Assembly: GCF_000236805.1 (NCBI RefSeq)
Contig: NZ_AGFX01000018.1
Location: 248,001 to 312,000 of the forward strand
Length of the DNA: 64,000 bases
Reading direction: 5' to 3'
Origin: Paenibacillus peoriae KCTC 3763
GTDB taxonomy: Bacteria; Bacillota; Bacilli; Paenibacillales; Paenibacillaceae
The notes under the pieces were generated by a model that was not told where the DNA came from, searched no databases, and saw only the letters and a list, made by a program, of their open reading frames with translations. Within the stretch, counting starts at the first letter, position 1. Each line of letters opens with the position of its first letter. Shown here in pieces: positions 1 through 9,110 of the stretch. The position numbers and the translations under genes were made by a program.

Positions 1-671
1 TATTCGGAACGAATGATTTTGGCGTTTGGCTGAATGCCGCGCAGCGCTTTTTCCAGTCGTTCCAGCTCCTCCGGGGATACAAGATCACATTTGTTAATGA
101 TCAGCACGTCACAGAATTCCACCTGCTCAATCAGCAAATCAACGATGCCGCGTGCATCCTCCTCTGCCATTTCCTGCCCACGATCCTTGAGCGAATCTCT
201 CGAATAGAAGTCCTTCCAAAATTCCGGCGCATTCACGACGGTAACCATAGTATCCAGTCGCGTCAGCTTGGTCAGATCTATGCCATTCTCTTCATCTACA
301 TAGCTGAACGTCTGGGCAACCGGGATCGGCTCGCCTATACCCGTGGATTCAATAAGGATGTAGTCAAACTTTTTGTCGAGCGCTAGTCGCTCCACTTCCT
401 TTAATAAATCCTCCCGCAAGGTGCAGCAGATGCAGCCGTTGGACATTTCTACCAGCTTCTCATCTACGCGGGATAATCCTCCACCGTCACGAACGAGATC
501 GGCATCGATATTTACCTCACTCATGTCATTGACAATGACAGCTACACGCAAGCCTTCGCGGTTGTTCAGAACATGGTTGAGCAGCGTGGTTTTGCCAGCG
601 CCGAGGTACCCGCTTAGTACCGTAACCGGTATTTTCTTTTCCGATTCGATCGTGTTTGCCAACGTAATCAC
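1..671 (-). CDS. yciC: G3E-family GTPase (CobW/YciC/ZagA type), 3' end outside the window
   Basis: A P-loop GTPase thought to act as a zinc metallochaperone. Reading from a GTG at 671, preceded by an AAGGGATGA ribosome site, the protein shows the Walker A motif [12 protein letters not shown] at residues about 21-32, the family metal-binding motif CICC about 50 residues later, the switch region ESTGIGEP and the guanine-specificity motif NKCD. These are the hallmarks of the COG0523 (CobW/P47K) family. Only about 223 residues lie in the window; the C-terminal CobW_C domain is cut off. A perfect Zur box lies 69 bases upstream, as in Bacillus yciC (zagA), so zinc-starvation induction is expected. 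The subfamily assignment rests on the Zur box plus the CxCC motif; other COG0523 members remain possible. Confidence 0.85.
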   Translation of the reverse strand, partial: MITLANTIESEKKIPVTVLSGYLGAGKTTLLNHVLNNREGLRVAVIVNDMSEVNIDADLVRDGGGLSRVDEKLVEMSNGCICCTLREDLLKEVERLALDKKFDYILIESTGIGEPIPVAQTFSYVDEENGIDLTKLTRLDTMVTVVNAPEFWKDFYSRDSLKDRGQEMAEEDARGIVDLLIEQVEFCDVLIINKCDLVSPEELERLEKALRGIQPNAKIIRSE

Positions 672-739
672 TCATCCCTTCGAAAGTGTTTATGAAATGC
701 TGAATATGTTGCAGTACTTTCTTAATTCGAATTATTTAA

Positions 740-754
740 TCGTAATAATTACGA
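740..754. promoter_or_regulatory. Zur box upstream of the G3E GTPase
   Basis: The 15-mer TCGTAATAATTACGA is a perfect 7-1-7 inverted repeat and equals the published Bacillus Zur consensus TCGTAATnATTACGA. It sits 69 bases upstream of the GTPase start on the minus strand, where a bound repressor would cover the promoter. Seen directly in sequence; binding is inferred. Confidence 0.85.
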
Positions 755-901
755 ATAATAAAAACAGTAAATCATTAATGAGAGAAAATGTCAAGGAAAG
801 GGAGACTCCATCGAAGAGATGCTCAAGGCATTGGGACGGTTTAAGGCTTAGTGCGGTGCTGACAGATGCACAGGCTCGATTACGATAACGATAAGGCCAA
901 G

Positions 902-937
902 AAGGACTTGCGCTAATTACACGCAAGTCCTTTTTTT
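902..937 (+). terminator. Rho-independent terminator-like hairpin
   Basis: An 11-bp stem (AAGGACTTGCG with CGCAAGTCCTT) is followed by seven T on the plus strand. It lies between two minus-strand genes, so its T-tract points towards the permease gene. No plus-strand gene precedes it; it may mark the end of a lost gene, or the stem alone may stop minus-strand transcription from the permease operon. Confidence 0.5.
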
Positions 938-961
938 CAACCCTGTATTCATATAGCTGTC

Positions 962-1792
962 TCAGCCCTTTACAGCTCCGGCAACAACGCCTTTGACAAT
1001 GTATTTTTGCAGAAAGATAAATACAATAATGGAAGGCAGCACAGCCATTACCATCGCGGTCATGGCATATTGCCAGTCTGATGTATACTGCCCAACGAAG
1101 GTATAAGCCGCCAGCGTAAGCGTTTTGGTGCTGGGGGAGCCGTTAACCATGAGCAGGGGCAGCAGGAAATCATTCCAGATCCACATCACGTCGATAATAA
1201 TGATGGTGGCGGTGACGGATTTCAGCAAAGGAAAAATCACGGAAAAGAAAAGCCGGAAGCCCGAAGCTCCGTCGATCTTGGCACTTTCATCAATCTCGGC
1301 AGGAATACCTTTCACGAAGCCGTGATAGATGAATACGGCCAGCGGTGCGCCAAAACCCCAGTACAATAGGCCAAGCCCCCAAGTGCTGTCCGCCAAATGC
1401 AGGTCTTTTGCCAGCCGCAGGACGGTTAGCATAATGGACTGAAACGGAATCAGCATCGGCATGATGCACAGCATGTAAATCACGGAGCTCCATTTGCTTT
1501 TGGTTCGTGCCAGCTTGTAGGCGGCGATGGAGGATACCAGCACGATACCTGTCAGCCCAACCACCGTAATGATTGTGTTGTTCAGAAACAAGCGTGGGTA
1601 GTTAATAAACTGCCATACATATACGTAGTTATCCAGCGAAAACTGCTTAGGCAGCGCAATGACGTCGGTCATGACCTCAGCGAAGCTTTTGAACGAATTG
1701 TTAATGGCGAGAAACAGCGGGTACAGAAATAACAGCGATAATATAATCATACCCGCTTCCAGCAAAATACGTCCCGTACGGCTGCGTTGCAT
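962..1792 (-). CDS. Carbohydrate ABC transporter permease, MalG/UgpE type (CUT1)
   Basis: Inner-membrane subunit of a sugar importer, 276 residues, about six transmembrane segments. The first lies at about residues 12-32; the loop contacting the ATPase carries the EAA motif (EIDESAKIDGASGFR, about residues 177-191). It ends in the KYIVKGVVAGAVKG tail typical of MalG-type CUT1 permeases. Its start codon shares one base (TGATG) with the stop of the upstream permease, indicating translational coupling. No ATPase gene is next to it, as is usual for Gram-positive CUT1 systems that use a shared MsmX-type ATPase. The substrate cannot be told from sequence. Confidence 0.9.
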   Translation of the reverse strand: MQRSRTGRILLEAGMIILSLLFLYPLFLAINNSFKSFAEVMTDVIALPKQFSLDNYVYVWQFINYPRLFLNNTIITVVGLTGIVLVSSIAAYKLARTKSKWSSVIYMLCIMPMLIPFQSIMLTVLRLAKDLHLADSTWGLGLLYWGFGAPLAVFIYHGFVKGIPAEIDESAKIDGASGFRLFFSVIFPLLKSVTATIIIIDVMWIWNDFLLPLLMVNGSPSTKTLTLAAYTFVGQYTSDWQYAMTAMVMAVLPSIIVFIFLQKYIVKGVVAGAVKG

Positions 1793-2688
1793 CAGGCTTC
1801 AACCTCCCTGCGTTTGAAAATAGACAATTGAATGATTGTAATGATCAGCACGGCGACGAATAAAATCAAAGCTTTGGCTGTTCCGTAGCCGTACAGATTG
1901 TTCTGGAACGTGTCCCGATAAATATCATAGGCAATACTGTAGGTCGTACCTCCCGGCCCACCGCCTGTAAGGGATAAAATGACGTCGAACACCTTGATCG
2001 AATTGGTCAATGCCATGAAGACCGAGATGGTAATGGAAGGTGCGAGCAACGGCAAAATAATACTGAAAAACCTGCGAATCGGCCCTGCTCCGTCTACAAT
2101 GGCAGCTTCCTTCAAATCGTCCGGTACGGATTGCAGGCCTGCAATGTAAATCACCATGTAAAAGCCAATGGATTGCCAAATGGATACCGCCAAAATGGAA
2201 ACAAACGCGAGCCCTTCCTCACCCAGCCAGCTTAGCTGGAAGATGCCCCAGCCCGTACTGTGCCCCAGTGATTCAAAGCCCTGCATGAAGATGAATTTCC
2301 AGATAAATCCCACGATCACGAGGCTGAGGATGTAAGGGATAAAGAAAGCCGCCCGCAGCCAGGCCGAGCTTTTCAGCTTCATGTCGAGGACGAGCGCCAG
2401 CAAAATGGCCAGCACGTTCACCAGCACAATGTACAGAATGGCATATTTGACGGTAAACCAGGCTGCATGTGCAAAGTTGGCGTCTCCGAGCAGGATTTGC
2501 TTGAAGTTATCCAGACCTACAAATTTCGGATGTTTGGCAATGCCGTTCCACTTGGTCAGGGAATAGCGTATCGTCATGATAAACGGAATATAAAATGCAA
2601 TCGTAATGCACAAGATTACGGGCAGTGTGAATAAACCGAATTCCAATTTACTGCCCTTGTCGCCCCCAATTCCCCTCTTTTTCAGCAT
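1792..2688 (-). CDS. Carbohydrate ABC transporter permease, MalF/UgpA type (CUT1)
   Basis: First permease of the divergent sugar importer, 298 residues from the ATG at 2688. A longer frame reaches 2961, but the ATG at 2688 has AGAGGTG six bases upstream and begins directly before the first transmembrane segment (LPVILCITIAFYIPFI), so it is preferred; the longer start would also run into the divergent kinase gene. The EAA loop reads DDLKEAAIVDGAGPIRRF near residue 200. The stop overlaps the start of the MalG-type gene. It probably pairs with the solute-binding lipoprotein at 6415, transcribed away on the other strand. Confidence 0.9.
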   Translation of the reverse strand: MLKKRGIGGDKGSKLEFGLFTLPVILCITIAFYIPFIMTIRYSLTKWNGIAKHPKFVGLDNFKQILLGDANFAHAAWFTVKYAILYIVLVNVLAILLALVLDMKLKSSAWLRAAFFIPYILSLVIVGFIWKFIFMQGFESLGHSTGWGIFQLSWLGEEGLAFVSILAVSIWQSIGFYMVIYIAGLQSVPDDLKEAAIVDGAGPIRRFFSIILPLLAPSITISVFMALTNSIKVFDVILSLTGGGPGGTTYSIAYDIYRDTFQNNLYGYGTAKALILFVAVLIITIIQLSIFKRREVEA

Positions 2689-2742
2689 AACGCACCTCTT
2701 TTTCTCAACATTTTCCGATCTTTCGCTCCAAGCCGTTTGAGA

Positions 2743-2748
2743 TATAAT
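2743..2748 (+). promoter_or_regulatory. Candidate -10 element for the kinase operon
   Basis: A perfect TATAAT lies 92 bases before the kinase start. The -35 position is poor (TTTCGC at 16-base spacing), so the promoter may need an activator. Weak evidence. Confidence 0.35.
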
Positions 2749-2810
2749 GAAAGTATAGGATAGCCCCTCGGCCGGACCAATGGATTTAAGAAAACAGTTG
2801 AGGGTAAAAA

Positions 2811-2824
2811 TGTGTACGCTTTCA
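2811..2824. promoter_or_regulatory. Candidate CcpA site (cre) before the kinase gene
   Basis: TGTGTACGCTTTCA (other strand TGAAAGCGTACACA) matches the cre consensus TGWNANCGNTNWCA at all fixed positions but one. It lies between the two divergent transporter halves, 16 bases before the kinase start, which would suit glucose repression of a sugar-sensing operon. Confidence 0.5.
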
Positions 2825-2839
2825 AAAGGGGCGATTATT

Positions 2840-4669
2840 ATGATATCAGAGCGGGCAGGCGCGCTTCTTCGATCCATATGGAGGCGAATTACGCAGAAAT
2901 TAGTGAACAAGCTTATACTGCTTTTTACCTCGGTGATCATTCTGGTGGTGGGCTCGCTCACGATTATTTCCTATCAGATGATTGAAAAGGAGTCGGTCAA
3001 CCATAGCATCGCCAGCACAACCAATAATCTGCTGCTGGTCAATCAAAATTTGGAGGATTACCTGGAGGGGATGCAGCAGTTGGCGCTTCCGCAGCTTCGT
3101 TATAACGATATCATGAACGCGATTGCCAATGAGAACAATGACTATGCTTCGCGTATGGTCATCGAGAATTACTTGCGCAGCATGTTTTATTCGCGCAATG
3201 ATCTGGAGGCCATCTATCTGTACGTGGCCGACCGCCATCAATACTATGTGGTTACCCGGGAGACGTATAACATTACGGTACGCAAAGGAGTTAATACGGA
3301 TATTCCCAAGCTCCCCTGGTATCGAGAAGCGATGGCGAGCACGACCAACGAGTCGTTTCAATCCTTTGTGGGCTCCCGTTCGGATATGGGCTATGTGGCA
3401 CCACAGGCCAGCTTTATGGCATACCATCGAGTGCTGAGGTCGATTGCATCCCGTCATCCGCAGGCGATGTTGTCCTTTTATTACAATACGAGCGCCGTCG
3501 ACGATATTATGAAGAACATCCCACTGGGCAAAGGAGATCACCTGCTGCTGATCAGCCCTGAACGGGTTCCCTTTTATGTGGACAGCTTTCCGCTGTATGA
3601 GCGTATACGGGATTCGGGGGTGTTGGCACAGATCGGAAAGGAAGGAAGCGGACAGGTAACGTGGTCAGATCGCAGCAGCAACCAGGAGTATCTGATTGTT
3701 TATGATGCTGGCGAAAAGGAAGGCTGGCAGCTCATCAAGCCTATTCCTTACCGCCAAATTTATGAGGCGGCTACGACGACGCGCAATTGGAGCTACGTGA
3801 TCGGGGCTTTATTTTTAGGCGTGTCTATTATTTTGGTGACGCTGACCTCGAATGCCATTACCCGGCCTTTACACAAGCTGTCTACCCAGATGAAGCGGTT
3901 TAGCACCGGGGATTTTGGGGCAGCGGCTCCTGTGAAGGGACATGACGAGATTGCGTATTTGTCGCTGCATTTTAACGAAATGGTCCAAAGAACCGAAGAA
4001 TTAATTAATGAGCGCTATCGAATGAAGCTGGTCGAAAAAAATGCCATACTCAAGGCACTGGAGGCTGAAATTAATCCTCATTTTCTGTATAATGCCCTGC
4101 AAGCCATATCCACACAGGCATTAAAGCGGGAGATGTTCGACATGGCTGATATGGTCGATGCCTTGGCCCAAACGTTGCGATATTCCATCAACGGCAAGGA
4201 TATTGTGGCTGCCCGCGAAGAGCTCAAGCATATTGAACGGTATATGGGCCTGCAAAAAGCAAGATTCGGGACGAGGCTGCGGTTGGAGCTGGTATGGGAG
4301 GAAACGCTGATGGAGCTGCAGATTCCGAGGTTATCCGTGCAGACATTGGTGGAAAACTCCATCAAGCATGCACTGGAAAAGGTATCGAGCGATATTCTAA
4401 TTGTGATTTCAGCCGAATCCAGTGCTACAGATGCCACCATTACGGTCAGGGATAACGGGCCGGGGATCTCGAAGGACAAGCTGAAGCAGGTGCTGGATTC
4501 ATTCCATGAAAAATGGGAGGAACGGGAGAGCGAGCATATCGGCTTGAAAAATCTGAATACACGCTTAAAGCTTTTGTATGGAGATCAGGCAGGATTATTC
4601 ATACTTACAGATGAAACGGGAACGGAAATTAAAATGCGCATCCCCCAGGGAGGTAGTAGTCATGTATAA
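2840..4669 (+). CDS. Sensor histidine kinase, YesM type
   Basis: Membrane sensor of a two-component system, 609 residues. Start chosen at the ATG at 2840, preceded by AAAAGGGGCG; an upstream ATG at 2780 lacks a ribosome site. Layout: TM1 at about 22-45, an extracellular Cache-like sensing region to about 310, TM2 at about 316-338, a HAMP linker to about 390, the His_kinase motif EINPHFLYNAL with the phospho-accepting His near 413, and a HATPase_c domain with the N box (LVENSIKHALE, near 503) and G box (DNGPGIS, near 537). Its last eight bases overlap the response-regulator start. The operon continues with a sugar-binding lipoprotein, so it probably senses the imported sugar, perhaps through that protein. 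Confidence 0.92.
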   Translation: MISERAGALLRSIWRRITQKLVNKLILLFTSVIILVVGSLTIISYQMIEKESVNHSIASTTNNLLLVNQNLEDYLEGMQQLALPQLRYNDIMNAIANENNDYASRMVIENYLRSMFYSRNDLEAIYLYVADRHQYYVVTRETYNITVRKGVNTDIPKLPWYREAMASTTNESFQSFVGSRSDMGYVAPQASFMAYHRVLRSIASRHPQAMLSFYYNTSAVDDIMKNIPLGKGDHLLLISPERVPFYVDSFPLYERIRDSGVLAQIGKEGSGQVTWSDRSSNQEYLIVYDAGEKEGWQLIKPIPYRQIYEAATTTRNWSYVIGALFLGVSIILVTLTSNAITRPLHKLSTQMKRFSTGDFGAAAPVKGHDEIAYLSLHFNEMVQRTEELINERYRMKLVEKNAILKALEAEINPHFLYNALQAISTQALKREMFDMADMVDALAQTLRYSINGKDIVAAREELKHIERYMGLQKARFGTRLRLELVWEETLMELQIPRLSVQTLVENSIKHALEKVSSDILIVISAESSATDATITVRDNGPGISKDKLKQVLDSFHEKWEERESEHIGLKNLNTRLKLLYGDQAGLFILTDETGTEIKMRIPQGGSSHV

Positions 4670-6308
4670 CGTACTGATTATTGACGATGAGGAGCCGTTG
4701 CGCGAAGCTATTCGTATTGTCGGGGATTGGGATCATCTCGGCATCGAACATATCTTTGAGGCAACGAACGGAAGGCTTGGACTGGAGATGCTGAGTCAGC
4801 ACAACATAGATGTGGTCATGGTGGATATGAAAATGCCGGAGCTGAACGGTATCGAGTTTCTTCGTGCTATCGAAAAGGCGTATCCCCATCTGCTGACGAT
4901 TGTCATTAGCGGCTACAACGATTTCGAATATACACGGCAAGCGATACAGTCCCGGGTGGTGGACTATTTGCTCAAGCCTATCCATCGACAGGATCTGAAC
5001 CAGGCGCTGCGCAAGGCCGTGGACATCCTCGAAAGCCGGAAGCAAAGCGAAAACGAGTTCATCAGCCAGAACATTACGCTGAATATGTCGCTGCCCAAGC
5101 TGAAGGAGAAGCTGTATTTGTCCATTTTGGACGGCAGCTTTAAAAGACAGGCGAATACGACGCTGCTCCCCTTGATCGGGGCAGATCATCCAGGGAATCG
5201 CTTTGGGGTGAGTGTGCTGCGGCTGTTGAACAGGGATGAGGTTCGCAGGACACGGTTTCATGGCGATACCGAGCTGATGGACTTTGCCGTAACGAATGTG
5301 CTGGCTCAGACATCGGACGAGCGGTTGAGCTGCTTTAGCTTCCCTCATCCAAGACGGGAGCGTGAAGTCGTCTCCGTCTGTACCCTGGCTCCGGGACAGG
5401 AGGAACATATGGCTCTTCTGCTGGCACAGGTGACACAGAAGGCGGTGACGAACCTGCATGGGCTGTTCGGCATGGTGGTGGCCGCCGGGGTAGGCCAGCC
5501 TTGCGCAGATGTAGTGGAGCTGGCGTCTGCTTACGTGGATGCGAAGGCGCTTATTCACAGCACGGATGTGTTGAAGCTAGAAGGAGCCTCCGTCCTTCAT
5601 ACGGCGCCTCGGCAAACGATAAAAGCAGAGGAAGTGCAGTGGACGGATCGGCTGCTGTTGATCCAAAAGGACGCCCAGACAGGCCAGGCGAACCGGGCAA
5701 AGATACTGCTAAACGATCTGCTGAAGCAACTGGCATCCGGCTCTATTTTCCGCTTGCAGGACGCGGATCGATTGATCAGGGAGTTTCATTTTTTGCTGAG
5801 AGAAGCAGCGGTTGAATTGGTCACATCTGTGTCGGCGTCTAATCAAAAGGGCGCTTTTGAGGAAGCGGAACGGGTGGCTGAAGGCGAGCTGTCTGCTGAT
5901 TTTACAAGCTTTGCCGACTACGGACACAGGTTGACCCGAATGCTGGAGCTTTACATTGCCGGGGTTCAGCATGCCCAGGCGGGGAACCAGCCCTTTGATA
6001 TAACGGATATCAAAAAGCATATCGACCGTTACTATTTTGAAGATATCAAAATTTCATTTTTTGCCGAGACTTATTTCTTGAGCCGGGAATATCTGATGAA
6101 GCTGTTCAAGCAGCAGTTTGGTTATGGTATTCACGAATATGTACAGAAGGTCCGTATGGACAAGGCGAAGGAACTACTGGGCGATTCGGGCCTGAAAATT
6201 CAGGAGATTTCCGATATGCTGGGCTATAAGGATAAAAACTACTTCAGCAAGGCTTTTCGCAATTATTATCAGGTTTCACCGTCCGAGTATCGCGTGAGCC
6301 TGCAATAA
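4662..6308 (+). CDS. Response regulator with AraC-type DNA-binding domain, YesN type
   Basis: Partner of the preceding kinase, 548 residues. The ATG at 4662 follows GGGAGG and overlaps the kinase stop. The N-terminal receiver domain has the acidic pair (IIDDEEP), the phospho-acceptor Asp near residue 55 (VVMVDMKMPELNG) and the conserved Lys in VDYLLKPI. A poorly conserved middle region of about 300 residues leads to a C-terminal pair of AraC helix-turn-helix motifs (last 100 residues, ending in GYKDKNYFSKAFRNYYQVSPSEYR). It is expected to activate the binding-protein gene just downstream and perhaps the divergent permeases. Confidence 0.92.
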   Translation: MYNVLIIDDEEPLREAIRIVGDWDHLGIEHIFEATNGRLGLEMLSQHNIDVVMVDMKMPELNGIEFLRAIEKAYPHLLTIVISGYNDFEYTRQAIQSRVVDYLLKPIHRQDLNQALRKAVDILESRKQSENEFISQNITLNMSLPKLKEKLYLSILDGSFKRQANTTLLPLIGADHPGNRFGVSVLRLLNRDEVRRTRFHGDTELMDFAVTNVLAQTSDERLSCFSFPHPRREREVVSVCTLAPGQEEHMALLLAQVTQKAVTNLHGLFGMVVAAGVGQPCADVVELASAYVDAKALIHSTDVLKLEGASVLHTAPRQTIKAEEVQWTDRLLLIQKDAQTGQANRAKILLNDLLKQLASGSIFRLQDADRLIREFHFLLREAAVELVTSVSASNQKGAFEEAERVAEGELSADFTSFADYGHRLTRMLELYIAGVQHAQAGNQPFDITDIKKHIDRYYFEDIKISFFAETYFLSREYLMKLFKQQFGYGIHEYVQKVRMDKAKELLGDSGLKIQEISDMLGYKDKNYFSKAFRNYYQVSPSEYRVSLQ

Positions 6309-6414
6309 ACTACTTTTTTACCCTTAACGCTTCACTTATCTGCCTTTTTTAATCGGACCATATTTTTTAGAATGAGCGCATGGACGTTGATCACAAACAA
6401 ATGGGGGAGTATCC

Positions 6415-7719
6415 ATGTTAAAGAAGATGATGGCGTTGTCCGGCAGTCTGCTATTGACGGTCGGTTTGTTGAGCGGGTGCGGAAGCAGCGGTGACTCAGA
6501 CGCGGCGAAAGGGAAGGCTGGCGGTAACGAAGAATTGAAACCGGTTACAATTAATATGTTCACAGCCTCACCAGAGTATACGGATGCTTTTAACGCGTAT
6601 ATTGAGGAGTATAAGAAGGTCAAGCCTAACGTAAAGATCAATCTGGAAATCATGCAGGCGGACTATAACACGATTCTCAAGTCGAAAATTGCCTCAGGCA
6701 GTACACCGGATGTATTCCAAACGACGGCAGGAGGCGATATTGATACGTATGCTGATTATAGCGCCGATCTGACCAATGAACCGCTGGCGGCAGCCATGAC
6801 GGATGCAGTTCGGGCGAATATGAGCTCCAGCGACGGTAAAGTGCTGGGATTGCCCGTGAAGGGGAACTTGTTTGCGCTGATTTACAACAAGGATTTGCTT
6901 GCCAAGGCTGGAGTAACCTCCCCGCCTAAGACGATTGCGGAGATGCAGGATGCAGTCACCAAGCTTGAGGCGAAAGGCATTACTCCATTTGCCAATGCAT
7001 ATAAAGAGTGGTGGGTATGGAAGCACATCTTCCAGCACTATGTAGATGCCGCCGCGCAGGATGCGGGCGTAGAGCCGAAGCAGCTTGTTAGTGATTTTAT
7101 CGCAGGCAAAGCCAAAATCAAGGACTACCCGGTGCTGTACAACAACTTCTTCAGCTTCATTGATTTGACGGTGAAGCATGGCACAGATAAGCCGCTGGAA
7201 CGGGACAGCAATGCGGAAGTGAGTGATTTTGCATCCGGTAAAGCTGCGTTTATGACGGGTAAAGGCGCGTGGGATGAGGAAGCAATCAAGAAGATTAATC
7301 CTGATCTCAAGATTGGCATCATGGGATATCCGGTAAGTGACAAAGCCGAGCAATCGGTCATCATTACCGGGGCGGATCAGGCGCTGCGTATTAACAAGGA
7401 TTCCGAGGTAGCCAAGGAAACGATTGAATTTTTCAACTGGCTGTATACTTCAGAATACGGTAAGAACTGGTTCTCCCAAGTGGCAAAAGTAATTCCTCCA
7501 ATTAAAGATGCGCCGCTTCCTGACCTGGAGATGCCTAAGGAAATGGAAAGTATTTTGAAAACATCGAAATCCGGTGATCTGTCTGTCAACTACTCGCTGG
7601 ATACGTTCCACCAAAAATTTGGCGAGCTGATGCAGGCTTATATCAGCGGCAACATGAACAAGGATCAGGCGGTTGCAGAGATTGAAAAAGCCTGGGTACA
7701 ATTAGGCTCGGCACAATAA
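6415..7719 (+). CDS. Extracellular sugar-binding lipoprotein of an ABC transporter (SBP family 1)
   Basis: Solute receptor of the transporter whose permeases lie at 962-2688, 434 residues. The lipoprotein signal ends in the lipobox LLSGC with Cys22 as the lipidation site. The mature part has the family 1 binding-protein fold, including SGSTPDVFQT and GKAAFMTGKGAWDEE signatures. Start ATG at 6415 after GGGGGAG. It is separated from the response regulator by 106 bases, enough for its own promoter, which would explain higher expression than the regulators. Ligand unknown; similar to MsmE-type receptors for oligosaccharides. Confidence 0.9.
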   Translation: MLKKMMALSGSLLLTVGLLSGCGSSGDSDAAKGKAGGNEELKPVTINMFTASPEYTDAFNAYIEEYKKVKPNVKINLEIMQADYNTILKSKIASGSTPDVFQTTAGGDIDTYADYSADLTNEPLAAAMTDAVRANMSSSDGKVLGLPVKGNLFALIYNKDLLAKAGVTSPPKTIAEMQDAVTKLEAKGITPFANAYKEWWVWKHIFQHYVDAAAQDAGVEPKQLVSDFIAGKAKIKDYPVLYNNFFSFIDLTVKHGTDKPLERDSNAEVSDFASGKAAFMTGKGAWDEEAIKKINPDLKIGIMGYPVSDKAEQSVIITGADQALRINKDSEVAKETIEFFNWLYTSEYGKNWFSQVAKVIPPIKDAPLPDLEMPKEMESILKTSKSGDLSVNYSLDTFHQKFGELMQAYISGNMNKDQAVAEIEKAWVQLGSAQ

Positions 7720-7734
7720 GGCTGATTTGTCAGA

Positions 7735-7757
7735 GACGTCCGTAAGGGCGTCTTTTT
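7735..7757 (+). terminator. Rho-independent terminator after the binding-protein gene
   Basis: GACGTCC and GGGCGTC form a 7-bp stem with a GTAA loop, followed by five T. It ends the kinase-regulator-binding protein transcript. Confidence 0.8.
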
Positions 7758-7822
7758 GTGCTATGGATAGGCTTTTGAAGGAGTATTGACGAAAAAATAT
7801 TTAATAATATTTAAATATTTAC

Positions 7823-7851
7823 TTGCAAAAAGTTATTGAGTTGCGGATAAT
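7823..7851 (+). promoter_or_regulatory. Candidate sigma-A promoter for namA
   Basis: TTGCAA and GATAAT are spaced by 17 bases, and an AT-rich block of ATATTTAA repeats (about 7797-7820) lies directly upstream like an UP element. The predicted leader is about 145 bases long; nothing recognisable was seen in it. Confidence 0.55.
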
Positions 7852-8002
7852 AGATTGTGTGCAATATATCTACGACATACAACATACATAATGACTGCAC
7901 GGTACAAATACGAGGGATACTCCGGTTGGGGAATCTCTTTGTTCCGTTTGGGCTGTGCCGATTTTGGCAGTAAAGATTGGAAGAGAGAGGATGAATCTTT
8001 AG

Positions 8003-9028
8003 ATGAATTCGTTGTTTACACCGTATAAACTGAAGGACCTGGAATTGAAAAATCGTGTAGTTATGGCTCCGATGTGCCAATACTCGGTGACAGCCAAGGA
8101 CGGGATTCCGAACGATTGGCACCATGTTCACTACTTGAGCCGGGCTATTGGAGGTACGGGTCTGATTATTATAGAAATGACAGATGTAGAGCCGGATGGA
8201 CGAATCACGGACTATGATTTGGGACTCTGGTCAGATGAACATATTCCTGCTTTTAAAAGGATCGTGGACGGCGTGCATGCACATGGGGCCAAGGTAGGTA
8301 TCCAAATTGCTCACGCGGGCCGTAAAGCTGAGGATGCGGCAGTGCCAGTAGCTCCTTCAGCCATTGCCTACCCGGATACGGGTTATAAGCAGCCACGCGC
8401 ACTCACCACGGAAGAAGTACAGAGCATGGTGCAAAAATTCGCAGATGCCGCCCGCCGTGCGGTTCAAGCGGGCGTGGACACGATTGAGCTTCATGGTGCA
8501 CACGGTTATTTGATTCACCAATTCCATTCGCCGCTTACGAACAAGCGGGATGACGTATACGGTCAGGATTTATCCCGCTTTGGTGTTGAAGTGATTCAGG
8601 CTGTACGTAAGGAAATGCCTGCGGGCATGCCGTTGATCTTCCGCATCAGCGCCGTGGAATACGTGGATGGCGGATATGATGTGGATCATGCCATCGAGTT
8701 GAGCCGTGCTTATCAAGCTGCCGGCGTAGATGTCATTCATGTCAGCTCGGGCGGAGAAGGTCCGGCTGGAGCAAGAAAGCCGGGCAACTATCCGGGCTAC
8801 CAAGTGCCGTTCGCGCGCCAAATTCGCGAGGCGCTGAACATTCCGGTGATCGCTGTCGGCGTACTGGATGACCCAGCCTTGGCGCAGTCTGTTATCGGCA
8901 ACGAGGATGCTGATCTGGTTGCTATAGGACGCGGATTACTGCGCGATCCTTACTGGGGCACACATGCAGCGGTCACGCTGCGCGGCGAGAAGCCTTCCAT
9001 ACCTGAACAATATCAACGTGGCTACTGA
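8003..9028 (+). CDS. namA: NADPH dehydrogenase NamA (Old Yellow Enzyme family)
   Basis: FMN-dependent ene-reductase of the YqjM class, 341 residues, cytosolic. It reduces activated C=C bonds of unsaturated aldehydes and ketones and nitro compounds with NADPH. Visible features: the YqjM-type N-terminus with the redox-tuning Cys in APMCQYS (Cys25), the substrate-binding His pair in ELHGAHGYLIHQF, the LTNKRDDVYG region, and the C-terminal phosphate-binding segment LVAIGRGLLRDP. The C-terminus QYQRGY matches the inter-subunit arginine finger of this class (QYERGW in YqjM). Single gene between its own promoter and terminator. The ribosome site GAGAGGAT is about 11 bases before the ATG. Confidence 0.95.
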   Translation: MNSLFTPYKLKDLELKNRVVMAPMCQYSVTAKDGIPNDWHHVHYLSRAIGGTGLIIIEMTDVEPDGRITDYDLGLWSDEHIPAFKRIVDGVHAHGAKVGIQIAHAGRKAEDAAVPVAPSAIAYPDTGYKQPRALTTEEVQSMVQKFADAARRAVQAGVDTIELHGAHGYLIHQFHSPLTNKRDDVYGQDLSRFGVEVIQAVRKEMPAGMPLIFRISAVEYVDGGYDVDHAIELSRAYQAAGVDVIHVSSGGEGPAGARKPGNYPGYQVPFARQIREALNIPVIAVGVLDDPALAQSVIGNEDADLVAIGRGLLRDPYWGTHAAVTLRGEKPSIPEQYQRGY

Positions 9029-9060
9029 GGCCTAAGTAATCCCACGTTGTTTATATATAA

Positions 9061-9110
9061 ACAGGCACCTGACGAAGTGTACGCTTCGTTGCAGGTGCCT
9101 GTTTTGTTTT
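9061..9110 (+). terminator. Strong terminator after namA
   Basis: ACAGGCACCTG pairs with CAGGTGCCTGT, with an inner GAAG/CTTC stem, followed by TTTTGTTTT. It directly abuts the 5' end of the holin-like toxin module, leaving only about 16 bases between. Confidence 0.9.

Noticed and set aside
373-888. Plus-strand 171-codon open frame
   Set aside because: It is antisense to the G3E GTPase, whose motifs are clear, and its own sequence is low in recognisable structure.
865-895. ATTACGATAACGATAA repeat resembling part of a Zur or Fur site
   Set aside because: It does not form the 7-1-7 or 19-bp palindrome; left out in favour of the perfect box at 740.
2689-2961. N-terminal extension of the MalF-type permease
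   Set aside because: It has no ribosome site, no homology-like features, and would overlap the divergent kinase gene; the ATG at 2688 has a good site.
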